From NCBI GenBank assembly GCA_020859685.1, contig JAJBVT010000004.1:1-58458 (forward strand): 58,458 nt of DNA, given 5' to 3'. The notes under the pieces are model-generated. The model had not been told where the DNA came from. It ran no database searches and saw only the letters and a program-made list of their open reading frames with translations. The stretch comes from Rikenellaceae bacterium. GTDB lineage: Bacteria; Bacteroidota; Bacteroidia; Bacteroidales; Rikenellaceae. Both the position numbers and the translations under genes were made by a program. Of the stretch, positions 9,185 to 16,606 are shown piece after piece (the stretch's first letter is position 1; every line of letters starts with the position of its first letter).

Positions 9185-10390
9185 TCAACCGTTAATAACC
9201 CCGGAACCGATGAGTTCGTTCCCGTCGTACCACGAGGCGAACTGACCCGCGGTAATTCCCCGCTGCGGCTCGTCGAACCTGATATATGCCCCGTCACGGG
9301 TAACGAATAAGAGACCCGACTGCAAAGGCTGGCGGTAGCGTATCCGGAAGCTGTACCGGCCCGATTCTCCGGGTCTCAAAGCGAGGTCCTCCCTAATCCA
9401 GTGGATCTCTTCGGGCCGGATATAGAGCCCGCGCCGGTAGAGGCCCGGGTGGGACTGCCCTTGCCCGACATAGACGATATTCCGCTCCACATCGGTCGCG
9501 ATTACAAACAGGGGTTCCGGCTTCCCGCCCACGCTCAATCCTTTGCGCTGGCCGATGGTATAGAAATGGGCGCCACCGTGTTCGCCGACCTTGATTCCGT
9601 ACCGAGGTTCGTAAGAGAACGGCCGTGCGGCATGGTCGAGTTCCCCGGCCGACGGGTTTAGCCGGTCGCCTTCAGCAGACTCCGGAACGGTATAACCGGG
9701 CCAGTCCGCCGGTATTTCGATAATATCCCCCCGCCGCGACTCGAGTTTCTGCTGGAGAAACACCGGCAGGTCGACCTTGCCCACGAAGCAGATTCCCTGG
9801 GAATCCTTACGTTTGGCCGTCGCGAGCTTCTCCCGGGCGGCAACCTCCCTCACTTCGCTTTTGAGCATATCCCCAATCGGGAACAGCGCGTATTTCAACT
9901 GCTCCTGCGACAGCTGACAAAGAAAATAACTCTGGTCCTTTCCGGGGTCGGTACCGGCCAGCAGCCGGTACACCTCCCGGCCGTCATGTCCCAGCACGGT
10001 TTCCTTACGGCAGTAGTGCCCCGTGGCGACATAATCAGCACCCAGTTTCAATGCCTCTTTAAGAAATACATCGAACTTTATCTCCCTGTTGCACAGCACA
10101 TCGGGATTCGGAGTGCGGCCCTTTCCGTACTCGCTGAACATATAATCGACCACCCTTTCACGGTACTGGTCGCTAAGGTCGGTAAAATGGAACGGGATAT
10201 CGAGTTTGCGGGCCACCGATTCGGCGAACATCTGGTCGTCGTACCACGGGCAGTCGCCCGAGAGCGTACCGGTCGTGTCGTGCCAGTTGCGCATAAACAG
10301 CCCCACGACATCGTACCCCTGCTCCCGGAGCAGGTACGCCGCCACTGACGAATCCACTCCGCCCGACAATCCGATTACGACTCTTTTCAT
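9185..10390 (-). CDS. mnmA: tRNA-specific 2-thiouridylase MnmA
   Basis: Thiolates the wobble uridine (s2U34) of tRNA-Lys, -Glu and -Gln using ATP and relayed sulfur. The N-terminal PP-loop [16 protein letters not shown] is intact. The two catalytic Cys positions are seen in [12 protein letters not shown] (near residue 100) and GICFVGK (near 200), and the C-terminal beta-barrel follows. Length (401) is normal or slightly long; CPWYDDQ near 48 is an insert shared with many Bacteroidales homologues. The ATG at 10390 is taken as the start because the upstream TTG at 10399 overlaps a promoter box. It lies between rimM and the endonuclease/phosphatase gene on the same strand. Confidence 0.95.
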   Translation of the reverse strand: MKRVVIGLSGGVDSSVAAYLLREQGYDVVGLFMRNWHDTTGTLSGDCPWYDDQMFAESVARKLDIPFHFTDLSDQYRERVVDYMFSEYGKGRTPNPDVLCNREIKFDVFLKEALKLGADYVATGHYCRKETVLGHDGREVYRLLAGTDPGKDQSYFLCQLSQEQLKYALFPIGDMLKSEVREVAAREKLATAKRKDSQGICFVGKVDLPVFLQQKLESRRGDIIEIPADWPGYTVPESAEGDRLNPSAGELDHAARPFSYEPRYGIKVGEHGGAHFYTIGQRKGLSVGGKPEPLFVIATDVERNIVYVGQGQSHPGLYRRGLYIRPEEIHWIREDLALRPGESGRYSFRIRYRQPLQSGLLFVTRDGAYIRFDEPQRGITAGQFASWYDGNELIGSGVING

Positions 10391-10396
10391 AGTGCG

Positions 10397-10404
10397 CAAA
10401 AGTA
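10397..10404 (-). promoter_or_regulatory. Possible mnmA promoter, -7 box TACTTTTG
   Basis: Matches TAnnTTTG on the minus strand. With the usual 6-7 base gap the transcript would begin at or next to the mnmA ATG, giving a leaderless or nearly leaderless mRNA. No good -33 TTG is seen at the right distance, so this may be weak or accidental. Confidence 0.4.
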
Positions 10405-10422
10405 CGGATTATCCCGGAATAA

Positions 10423-10941
10423 TTACAGATCCAACAGCCCCGGAGGGATTTCGAGCCGGATAATACTCTTTTCGGGGTCTACGGCCGTAATCATCTCCCC
10501 GGCCGCGGGAACGAGATACTCCACCGCATCTATTTCAACGGCGAATAAAGGATTGGCGTCGTTACCGGCTATACCGGTAACGATACCGGTAGTCTTAGTT
10601 TCGCTTCCGGCTTCGGTAAGCACCGCCGTGTAACCGATAAAAAAAGAGAGGTCGTCCGCTTCCTCGGATTCCCCGGCCATGGCTGCCGGGATAAGAAACT
10701 CCCGGCCGAGGATTATACCTGCACGGGTCTCATTGTCCACATCGTCCAGCACAACAAGGGCACCGCTCCTGCCGCGTCTCTCGAGACGGGAGATAAAAAA
10801 GGGAACCGTCAGCCCGTCCAGACGGACGTACAGCGGTTCCCTTTTATCATACCCGGCCGGAAAACTGTCGTAAAGCACCGCGATAACCTCCCCTTCCTTC
10901 CCGAAGGTTCTGGTGAACTTTCCCGCGGTTACAAATTCCAC
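10423..10941 (-). CDS. rimM: Ribosome maturation factor RimM (GTG start)
   Basis: 16S processing protein that binds S19 and helps mature the 30S head. The recognisable protein starts at VEFVTAGKFTRTFGKEGEV. The N-terminal RimM barrel spans about residues 1-85 and the PRC-barrel about 95-172, ending in the conserved LEIPPGLLDL. The frame has an in-frame ATG far upstream at 11157, but that part lies inside rpsP in another frame and is low-complexity shadow. The GTG at 10941, 16 bases after the rpsP stop, gives the usual length of 172 residues. rpsP-rimM is a widely conserved gene pair. Confidence 0.88.
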   Translation of the reverse strand: MEFVTAGKFTRTFGKEGEVIAVLYDSFPAGYDKREPLYVRLDGLTVPFFISRLERRGRSGALVVLDDVDNETRAGIILGREFLIPAAMAGESEEADDLSFFIGYTAVLTEAGSETKTTGIVTGIAGNDANPLFAVEIDAVEYLVPAAGEMITAVDPEKSIIRLEIPPGLLDL

Positions 10942-10957
10942 GACCGGACCGAACTTA

Positions 10958-11620
10958 TTATTCAGCAGCCTTTTCCTCTTCTGCGGGAGCTTCGGCCGGA
11001 GCCTCTTCGGCAGGTGTTGCCTCCTCGGCAGGTGCGGCGGCGGGCGCTTCTTCCGCTGACTCAGCGGCAGGTGCTTCTGCTGCTTCTGCTTCGGGAGCTG
11101 TCTCTTCTGCTGCTTCTGCTCCCTCTTCCACTGCTTCCTCGCCTGCGGCGGCGGCATCTGCCGCGGCCTTCTTGGCGGCTACGGCCTTGGCACGTTCCTC
11201 CTTGATTTTGGTCTCTGCGGCAAGGCGGGCTTTCTCGGCCGCGTCTTTCTCGCTGCCCAGACGACCTGTCTTAGTGTCTATCCTGGCCGCCTTCTCGCTG
11301 AGCCATTTTTCGAACTTAGCAGCTGCTTCATCCTCGGTGAAAGCACCTTTGGAAACACCACCTAAAAGATGTTTCTTGTAAAGTACCCCCTTGTAGGAGA
11401 GGATGGCGCGGCAGGTGTCGGTGGGCTGTGCGCCCTTCTGCAACCAGCCCAGTGCGCTGTCGAAATCGAGGTCGATTGTAGCAGGATTGGTGTTCGGGTT
11501 ATAGGTCCCGAGCTTTTCGATAAACCGGCCATCACGTGGCGCCCTGCTGTCGGCTACGACGATATGGTAGAAGGCGTAGCCTTTCTTACCGTGTCGTGAC
11601 AATCTGATTTTTACTGGCAT
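10958..11620 (-). CDS. rpsP: 30S ribosomal protein S16 with long Ala/Glu-rich C-terminal tail
   Basis: The S16 core occupies residues 1 to about 85, starting [20 protein letters not shown] and containing [14 protein letters not shown] and [13 protein letters not shown] typical S16 has 80-90 residues; here the chain continues to 220. Residues 86-150 are a charged, probably helical Lys/Glu/Ala stretch. Residues about 151-220 are almost only Ala, Glu and Pro in repeats such as APAEEA, strongly acidic. Bacteroidota S16 proteins are often extended, but this tail is long and low-complexity. First gene of the rpsP-rimM-mnmA cluster, with its own promoter and a hairpin leader. Confidence 0.95.
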   Translation of the reverse strand: MPVKIRLSRHGKKGYAFYHIVVADSRAPRDGRFIEKLGTYNPNTNPATIDLDFDSALGWLQKGAQPTDTCRAILSYKGVLYKKHLLGGVSKGAFTEDEAAAKFEKWLSEKAARIDTKTGRLGSEKDAAEKARLAAETKIKEERAKAVAAKKAAADAAAAGEEAVEEGAEAAEETAPEAEAAEAPAAESAEEAPAAAPAEEATPAEEAPAEAPAEEEKAAE

Positions 11621-11649
11621 TTTTAAGTGTTTGTCGTTTTAACAATAGT

Positions 11650-11703
11650 CCCGTTATCCCGTAACGGGTCGGCAAATTTATGGGTTTTTAAATTAATAAC
11701 CAA
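11650..11703 (-). promoter_or_regulatory. rpsP promoter and leader hairpin
   Basis: On the minus strand TTG (11701-11703) is 20 bases before TAAATTTG (11673-11680), a full Bacteroidota promoter. The start point expected near 11666 falls in a perfect hairpin (11650-11668, arms CCCGTTA and TAACGGG, 5-base loop), so the mRNA should begin with or inside this stem. A role in S16 autoregulation is possible but unproven. Confidence 0.7.
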
Positions 11704-11738
11704 ATATTTGAAGACCGAGCGGTCCGGGAAGGTCCCGG

Positions 11739-11754
11739 TGGCACTTATTTTGCA
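11739..11754 (+). promoter_or_regulatory. Sigma-54 promoter of the Hsp20 gene
   Basis: TGGCAC, five bases, TTGCA: exact match to the sigma-54 -24/-12 consensus with correct GG-GC spacing, 63 bases before the Hsp20 start. It is flanked upstream by two palindromes (11713-11724, GACCG-AG-CGGTC; 11724-11738, CCGGGA-AGG-TCCCGG). No sigma-A style TAnnTTTG is seen in this gap on the plus strand. Confidence 0.75.
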
Positions 11755-11803
11755 TTTTATCGACCGTAAATGCTATTTATAAACACTTATAAACCTATAA
11801 AAC

Positions 11804-11810
11804 AAGGAGG
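11804..11810 (+). promoter_or_regulatory. Strong Shine-Dalgarno AAGGAGG fixing the Hsp20 start
   Basis: AAGGAGG stands 7 bases before the ATG at 11818. Such a perfect Shine-Dalgarno is unusual for Bacteroidota and rules in this start over the upstream in-frame ATG at 11770. Confidence 0.8.
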
Positions 11811-11817
11811 ATATATT

Positions 11818-12429
11818 ATGATGCCCGTAAAAAGAAACAACTGGCTGCCCGGTATTTTCAACGATTTTTTCGGTAACGAATGGCTCGAAAGACAAAGCGC
11901 CTCGTCGCCCGCCGTGAATATCCGGGAGAACGATAAGGAGTATACCGTCGAAGTTGCCGCACCCGGCCTTACCCGCGACGATTTCACCATCGAACTGCAG
12001 GACGACAATCATCTGGTCATATCGATGGAAAAACGGAGCGAAAAGAGCTACGGCGACCCGCAGGCCGATATGAACGAAAATACCGGTTCGTCGGAACTGG
12101 AGCAGGAAAGCGGCCGCAACCATCCGGAAGGCGTGCAGCAGCAGGGAGAGCAGCCGCAAGGGGAACAGTCACAGGGAGAACAGCCTAATCAGGAACTTCG
12201 GCAAAATAACGGTCAGCAAGGCCTTCAGCAAAAATCCCGTCAACAACAGGACAAATACCTTCGCCGTGAATTTTCATACAGCAGCTTCCGCCAAAGCATG
12301 ATTCTGCCAGACAACGTAAACCGCGAAAAAATCGAGGCGAAGGTTAACGACGGCGTCCTTACCATAATCATCCCGAAGACGACCGAAGAGGAGAAAGCCC
12401 AGAAAGCCAAAACCATAGAGATTAAATAA
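11818..12429 (+). CDS. Small heat-shock protein (Hsp20/alpha-crystallin) with Gln-rich insert
   Basis: ATP-independent chaperone that holds unfolded proteins in the cytoplasm. 203 residues from the ATG at 11818; common bacterial relatives have about 140-150. The N-terminal arm NWLPGIFNDFF is family-typical. The alpha-crystallin domain begins near residue 32 (AVNIRENDKEYTVEVAAPG) and resumes at 146 (KYLRREFSYSSFRQSMILP), ending with VNDGVLTIIIPK. Between them, residues about 78-145 are a low-complexity insert rich in Gln, Glu, Gly and Asn with repeats such as QGEQPQGEQSQGEQ. It replaces the loop that in relatives carries the dimer-swapping strand region. Transcription appears to depend on sigma-54. 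Confidence 0.92.
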   Translation: MMPVKRNNWLPGIFNDFFGNEWLERQSASSPAVNIRENDKEYTVEVAAPGLTRDDFTIELQDDNHLVISMEKRSEKSYGDPQADMNENTGSSELEQESGRNHPEGVQQQGEQPQGEQSQGEQPNQELRQNNGQQGLQQKSRQQQDKYLRREFSYSSFRQSMILPDNVNREKIEAKVNDGVLTIIIPKTTEEEKAQKAKTIEIK

Positions 12430-12456
12430 GCCTTCGTCTTCTCGGTACTGACGTAA

Positions 12457-12484
12457 AAGGCAGCCTTAAGGGCTGCCTTTTTTA
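12457..12484 (+). terminator. Rho-independent terminator after Hsp20
   Basis: Stem AAGGCAGCC / GGCTGCCTT followed by a T-run, 27 bases past the stop codon. Confidence 0.9.
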
Positions 12485-12623
12485 TACCCTTTAATTTCGG
12501 TAACTATTTACAATTTTACACTACTCCTTTTTAGCGGCCACCCACCCCGCCCCCGCGGGCCTGACATGGCTCCATTCCATTAATATATTTCCATTGTAGT
12601 TAACGGATGATATATTAATAGGC

Positions 12624-12655
12624 TTTGAAAATAAAAATAAAAAAGCCTACTTTTG
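12624..12655 (+). promoter_or_regulatory. Promoter of tRNA-Arg
   Basis: TTTG (12624-12627), 20 bases, then TACTTTTG (12648-12655): a full Bacteroidota promoter 27 bases before the mature tRNA 5' end. Confidence 0.75.
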
Positions 12656-12682
12656 CAACCGCACGGACCATGGGTCCGTCAT

Positions 12683-12756
12683 GGTCCCGTAGCTCAGTTG
12701 GATAGAGCAACAGCCTTCTAAGCTGTGGGTCACAGGTTCGAATCCTGTCGGGATCA
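12683..12756 (+). tRNA. tRNA-Arg (anticodon UCU)
   Basis: 74 bases with all four arms: acceptor GGTCCCG/CGGGATC (one G-U), D-arm with GTTGGATAGAGC, anticodon stem ACAGC/GCTGT around loop CTTCTAA, T-arm ACAGG-TTCGAAT-CCTGT, discriminator A, no encoded CCA. Its 3' half, including the T-arm, appears to come from the integrated island: the displaced original 3' half is at 22434-22477 and differs mainly in the T-stem. The gene stays intact because the island restores it. Confidence 0.97.
12713..12731 (+). repeat. attL core (19-bp direct repeat)
   Basis: GCCTTCTAAGCTGTGGGTC, covering the anticodon loop, 3' anticodon stem and variable loop of tRNA-Arg. Identical copy at 22434-22452. Anticodon-loop crossover is common for tyrosine integrases. 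Confidence 0.88.
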
Positions 12757-12761
12757 CAATG

Positions 12762-12803
12762 AAAATGAGAGGTTTGCAAGCATAATTGCGAACCTCTCAT
12801 TTT
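12762..12803. terminator. Hairpin between tRNA-Arg and the prim-pol gene
   Basis: Perfect 13-bp inverted repeat (AAAATGAGAGGTT and its complement, 16-base loop) with A-run and T-run on its two sides, between the plus-strand tRNA and the minus-strand replication operon. It fits a bidirectional terminator. It lies just inside the island end. Confidence 0.8.
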
Positions 12804-12806
12804 TCA

Positions 12807-12828
12807 TTTGCATGCAATTTGCATACAA
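12807..12828 (+). repeat. Left paired 11-bp repeats (likely integrase arm sites)
   Basis: TTTGCATGCAA followed without gap by TTTGCATACAA. The same tandem arrangement with TTTGCACACAA twice is at 22287-22308 near the other end, in the same orientation. Arm-type binding sites inside both ends are expected for lambda-like tyrosine integrases. Confidence 0.75.
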
Positions 12829-12841
12829 TTTTAAAGTTTCT

Positions 12842-13801
12842 CTAATAATAGTGATACCGACCGCATAGAGCGAAGAAGTCCCAAACCGAATAACGGTACG
12901 GTCTCAACAGACACTTATCAAAAAGATCGTCACACTCGCGAAAATCGTAATACTTATTCTCGTCTTTGTGGTAAAAGCGGCTAATCTTATGAAATAAGAG
13001 TCTCCCGGATTCTCCGAATATATATGCAAAGATATTACAAACCATAAACCAGTCGGCCCATTGGTAGGTAATATCCGTGCCGTCATAGGTTATTCTGGAC
13101 GTTAGACCTCGAATTTTAGATTTAATATCATCAGGATAAACCGCTATATCCCCGCAATCCCTTACCATCATTAAATTACGGATTAAATCCCGTTCTTTTG
13201 TAGCGGGAACGGGTGTATAGCCGGTCGGAGAATCTGTTTCCTTTAAAACGGATGACCCGGTAAGGGTATTACGATATATTTCCGCATTCCAGTTTATGTA
13301 AGGATCGTCGTCGAAAGAATAACCACGCAAACGGGTTATATCCTTGCAGGCAGGATCTATTATAATGCCTAATTCTTTAAAATCCCTTTCCAGTGAATAG
13401 TAATGTTCCAAATGTCTATCCGGGTTGGAAATCTCGATAATTACAAAAAGACCTGTTCCCGAACTCGAAAGGCCGGCATAAATCACATAGGGCAATTTTG
13501 AAAGAATGGTTTTTACCGGAGCGATATCGTCAATATGGTCAATATCTAAACATATCAAACCGCTATGCTTGATTAGACCAGATTTTTTCCGCTCTGAGAA
13601 AATCCCGCTAACAGTTATAGCGGGGATAAGAGTGCTTTTGGTCCGTTTACGAGCCGATTCAATAGAAAGAGACCTTAATTTTGTTATAGTCCATTTGTAC
13701 GGATTCTCTCCTAACAGCCATTCCCAGATATTGACTGTTTCTCTGGGAATGGTGGTATGGAAATTCCTAAATTCCGAAACTAATATATTATTCCGCTTCA
13801 T
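12842..13801 (-). CDS. BT4734/VirE-type prim-pol (archaeo-eukaryotic primase superfamily)
   Basis: 319 residues. The N-terminal part fits the BT4734-like domain, with the acidic motif GLICLDIDHID near residue 83-93 corresponding to the DxD metal site, SSSGTGLFVIIE near 115 and CKDITRLRGYSFDD near 155-170. The C-terminal part (about 200-319) is a helical region like the primase C-terminal domains of plasmid and phage primases. It should make primers for replication of the excised island. Its start overlaps the end of the small gene at 13788-14006 by 14 bases. It is last in the four-gene minus-strand operon. Exact subfamily is inferred from motifs. Confidence 0.75.
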   Translation of the reverse strand: MKRNNILVSEFRNFHTTIPRETVNIWEWLLGENPYKWTITKLRSLSIESARKRTKSTLIPAITVSGIFSERKKSGLIKHSGLICLDIDHIDDIAPVKTILSKLPYVIYAGLSSSGTGLFVIIEISNPDRHLEHYYSLERDFKELGIIIDPACKDITRLRGYSFDDDPYINWNAEIYRNTLTGSSVLKETDSPTGYTPVPATKERDLIRNLMMVRDCGDIAVYPDDIKSKIRGLTSRITYDGTDITYQWADWFMVCNIFAYIFGESGRLLFHKISRFYHKDENKYYDFRECDDLFDKCLLRPYRYSVWDFFALCGRYHYY

Positions 13802-14006
13802 GTCCCATTTTTTCTAATTTATTAATTTTATCTAATACACTGAGATTTTTATCATTCATAATTCTAATTTGTGCATTCTCAGGACAATAATAAAATACAT
13901 AAGTGGTTCCGCCGGTACTTCTTCGAACTTCATAACCCAATTCTTCTAATCGCTTATGAAAAGTCGGTTGACTGGTGGTCTTTTTTCCGATATCCCCTAT
14001 GTACAA
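13788..14006 (-). CDS. Small basic protein in the replication operon
   Basis: 72 residues, not recognised. The N-terminal half (TTSQPTFHKRLEELGYEVRR, then STGGTTYVFYY) has the look of a winged-helix: a helix-turn-helix followed by a short beta-wing. It could bind the origin or the primase-helicase pair. Its 3' end overlaps the prim-pol start by 14 bases, suggesting translational coupling. A start slightly upstream with a non-ATG codon cannot be excluded. Confidence 0.6.
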   Translation of the reverse strand: MYIGDIGKKTTSQPTFHKRLEELGYEVRRSTGGTTYVFYYCPENAQIRIMNDKNLSVLDKINKLEKMGHEAE

Positions 14007-14068
14007 TAAATAGGACTCGAAAAGATTATGTAATGTCTGTTTGCAAGCTTTACCCTCATCTGGACTCG

Positions 14069-15427
14069 TTAAGTAATATTTTCAAGCATAAAATAAGCAA
14101 CACTATTCGTCTCTTTTTGGATTTCTTGCATTTTCCTTGAAACAAGAGGGGATGAGGTAAAACGTTGATTTGTTATTAATCTTCTCATCGCTTCAATAAC
14201 AAGATTCAAAATTCCGCTCATTTCGGACATGATTATCTCCTTAGCTAAGTCTGGTTGCCTTTTTTCAATAGGCACAACTTGGTCGAAAGGCATACATATT
14301 AATCTCCTATATAATGCCGATGTCGCTTCTAAATTAGACGGCATATTATTAGCATTAAAAATCAAAGTCGGTATCTCATACACTGTAAACCAAGTTTTGA
14401 AAGGTTCACGAGCCTGAATTGGTTCTTTTGAACACAACTGCTTAAACAAATCGTATGATCCTAAATTTTTCCCGGAAATTTCACTCGAATAATTTAATTT
14501 CTTCCCTGCAACATGCGCTATTCCGTACCCATTAGGATTACATAAGGTTTCCAAGTTGAGAAATGAAACATTATCGGGACCAACCAATGCCGTAATTATT
14601 TCAAAAATTGTGGATTTTCCAGTAGCACCTTTCCCGATTAATATCATACATTTTTCTAATTTTAGATTTCGGCAAAAAATGTATGCAATAAACTCTAACA
14701 AAAGCATCCGGGCTTCTTTTTCGGGAAGACTTTCAACGAGCAGATTTTCGAAGCGAGGAGCCTGTGCTGTTGGATCGTATCTATAATTTAGAACATATGT
14801 GCAAAAATCTTCTGGATTATGCTCTTTGGGAGTTAATACCCCGTTTTGGAAATGCAATGTATAGTTTTCAAGATTCAGTAATTCTCCGTCAGTTTTGCGG
14901 TTCTGGAGATTTATGGTTCCTTGTTTTAAAAATTCATCTCGGAGATAATTTTTGAATCTTTTGGTATGCGCAAAATAACGTGGTATACCACATTTATAAG
15001 AAAATATCGAAAGGATTGCTTCGAATTCGTGGTCGGCTAAAACTATGTAATGTTTACCATTAAAGACTCGGATTTTCCCATAGAAATAGCAAATATTTCT
15101 ATTGTAGATCTCACAGAATAACATAAAAAGTCGAAGGGTAATATGCGCTTTAATTTCTTCAGAAGGTTCAAACTTTTTTATTTCATTCTCTAATTCTTTT
15201 CTGGCTTTATCGGTAGTGGCATTTTCAAGGTTAGACCTTAAAGATGATAATTCTTCACGTCCTTCTTTATCGGCATTAATGTATGCGTAATCAATTTCCT
15301 CTGCGTTGTTTAGAATATCCTTGAAGATTTTATTTAAATTTTCATCACTTTCAGTGATTGTTTTCCAATTATCAATTATACTGATATCAGTTGTAATCGA
15401 TTGTTTTTTTTTATTTATGATTTCCAT
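14069..15427 (-). CDS. D5-type SF3 helicase (phage/plasmid primase-helicase P4 family)
   Basis: 452 residues. The N-terminal 230 residues correspond to the D5-N type region. The superfamily 3 helicase core has Walker A IGKGATGKST near residue 262-271, a motif-C-like segment YEIPTLIFNANNMP and the trailing ALYRRLICMPFDQ typical of P4/D5 helicases. A charged, coiled stretch is near residues 55-90. Such helicases load at the origin and unwind DNA for the partner primase, here the prim-pol gene downstream. It starts only 5 bases after the HTH gene stop. Codon use is A+T-rich like the rest of the island. Confidence 0.88.
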   Translation of the reverse strand: MEIINKKKQSITTDISIIDNWKTITESDENLNKIFKDILNNAEEIDYAYINADKEGREELSSLRSNLENATTDKARKELENEIKKFEPSEEIKAHITLRLFMLFCEIYNRNICYFYGKIRVFNGKHYIVLADHEFEAILSIFSYKCGIPRYFAHTKRFKNYLRDEFLKQGTINLQNRKTDGELLNLENYTLHFQNGVLTPKEHNPEDFCTYVLNYRYDPTAQAPRFENLLVESLPEKEARMLLLEFIAYIFCRNLKLEKCMILIGKGATGKSTIFEIITALVGPDNVSFLNLETLCNPNGYGIAHVAGKKLNYSSEISGKNLGSYDLFKQLCSKEPIQAREPFKTWFTVYEIPTLIFNANNMPSNLEATSALYRRLICMPFDQVVPIEKRQPDLAKEIIMSEMSGILNLVIEAMRRLITNQRFTSSPLVSRKMQEIQKETNSVAYFMLENIT

Positions 15428-15432
15428 GGTCT

Positions 15433-15777
15433 TTAGTTTTTAACGGATTGTGCAATGCGGAGCGTTTCACTTTCATTGTTATTACGGTTAACAATCTGTT
15501 GGGCTACCCACGTATCGATCTCTTGTGAGTAAAATAATAGCCTTCCACCTATGTAATGCACGGGGAAATCCTTATTTCCGGAGCTTAATTTATAAAGTCG
15601 GGAACGGCTCATCGGAACACCCTTATTACGGATATATTCGATAGCCTGATTTGTGTTAAATGCCTTGGGGATATCTTCCATAGGCTTTTTAAAGACATCT
15701 CTTAAGATGTCTTTAATTTCGCTAATATCCGCTTGAAGTTGCGGGAATGTCGAAAAATTGAAACTTGTGCTTTTCAT
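15433..15777 (-). CDS. Excisionase/MerR-like helix-turn-helix protein
   Basis: 114 residues from the ATG at 15777 (four more from 15789). The C-terminal half is the short HTH_17-type domain: FNTNQAIEYIRNKGVPMSRSRLYKLSSG, then PVHYIGGRLLFYSQEIDTWV. Proteins of this type serve as excisionases or replication-initiation accessories on Bacteroidota islands. It leads the operon with the D5 helicase (5-base gap), the small protein and the prim-pol, and faces the regulator candidate at 15913 across a palindrome-bearing promoter region. Confidence 0.8.
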   Translation of the reverse strand: MKSTSFNFSTFPQLQADISEIKDILRDVFKKPMEDIPKAFNTNQAIEYIRNKGVPMSRSRLYKLSSGNKDFPVHYIGGRLLFYSQEIDTWVAQQIVNRNNNESETLRIAQSVKN

Positions 15778-15808
15778 TTTTAAACACATTTTTAAATGAT
15801 TAAAAAAT

Positions 15809-15841
15809 CACTTGGCCAAGTGTTTATCGGGAGCAAAACTA
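15809..15841 (-). promoter_or_regulatory. Operon promoter with palindromic operator
   Basis: On the minus strand TAGTTTTG (15834-15841) fits the -7 box. Just downstream of the expected start lies the perfect 14-bp palindrome CACTTGGCCAAGTG (15809-15822), a likely operator. No good -33 TTG is seen. Its half-site resembles the CACT/AGTG half-sites upstream of the island ATPase. Confidence 0.6.
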
Positions 15842-15912
15842 TTTTTAAATCAGCCGAATCTTTATAAATTGGCATCCATTGTTTTTCCAATAATCATCCA
15901 GAAAATTTTAAA

Positions 15913-16551
15913 ATGAAAAGCACTGATAATGAGTCAAATACCCATATGAACAGAATCACTCAAGATTCAGAACCACTGAAATATTTGAGGGAATTGATAG
16001 AACAAAAATTCGGGATACGTCCAGACACAGTTAACCCTGTACAAAAATTATTGGATGGTATCATAAATTTCGATCCAAAAGAATCTATTTCACTTAATAC
16101 CATTAGGAAAATTTGGGGATATGATGAACATAAATCTTCTTTACGCGCAAGCACTCTGGATATCTTGGCTAAGGCAGCACAAGAAGACGATTTCAAATCA
16201 TGGAATGAATTCATACAGAAGTATCAAGAAATAAAAACTTCCTTATTTTATTTTGACGATTCTATAATAAACGATGCAGAAGAAGATCTTTCCGTTGGAG
16301 AAGTATTAATTTTAGGATTTTCGCCAAAAAGATTTGTTAAAGTGAAATATAAGGGATTCTGTGAATTCGAGGTTATTGAAAGTAAAGGTTCCTGCTTTCG
16401 CAAAGGAAATATTATAGAAGCTCGTTGGTTTGAAACTACACCGATGCCGAAAGGCTTGAAAACGGAGAATGAAATAGACCAACTCGATATCATAGGAGTA
16501 CTGGGGAATGAACGGATTAGTGTTTTCTATGGTAATATGGGACAAGAATAA
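15913..16551 (+). CDS. Island protein with HTH-like N-terminus, candidate regulator
   Basis: 212 residues, not firmly recognised. The N-terminal 100 residues contain SLNTIRKIWGYDEHKSSLRA and STLDILAKAAQEDDFKSWNE. This resembles the DNA-binding-like region found at the start of many Bacteroidota proteins (NTLRR... STLDILAR... SWEDF). The C-terminal half is beta-rich, with LSVGEVLILGFSPKRFVKV and FCEFEVIESKGSCF, and could be a sensor or oligomerisation domain. It is the only plus-strand gene of the island and is divergent from the replication operon, the usual place for an island repressor or activator. Function is inference. Confidence 0.65.
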   Translation: MKSTDNESNTHMNRITQDSEPLKYLRELIEQKFGIRPDTVNPVQKLLDGIINFDPKESISLNTIRKIWGYDEHKSSLRASTLDILAKAAQEDDFKSWNEFIQKYQEIKTSLFYFDDSIINDAEEDLSVGEVLILGFSPKRFVKVKYKGFCEFEVIESKGSCFRKGNIIEARWFETTPMPKGLKTENEIDQLDIIGVLGNERISVFYGNMGQE

Positions 16552-16564
16552 GAGATATAAAATA

Positions 16565-16587
16565 AACCCATCCTTGCGGGATGGGTT
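16565..16587. terminator. Hairpin between convergent genes
   Basis: Arms AACCCATCC and GGATGGGTT with a 5-base loop, 13 bases after the regulator candidate and 19 bases from the stop of the opposite-strand gene. No long T-run follows. Confidence 0.7.
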
Positions 16588-16606
16588 CATTAAAAGTTAT
16601 ACGATA

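Noticed and set aside
10942-11157. Upstream extension of RimM to an ATG at 11157
   Set aside because: It lies in the wrong frame of the S16 tail and encodes Lys/Gln/Arg/Pro low-complexity sequence; the GTG at 10941 gives the normal length.
12615-12800. Minus-strand 61-codon frame across tRNA-Arg
   Set aside because: It is the antisense of the tRNA plus terminator, a well-known false open frame, with no family support.
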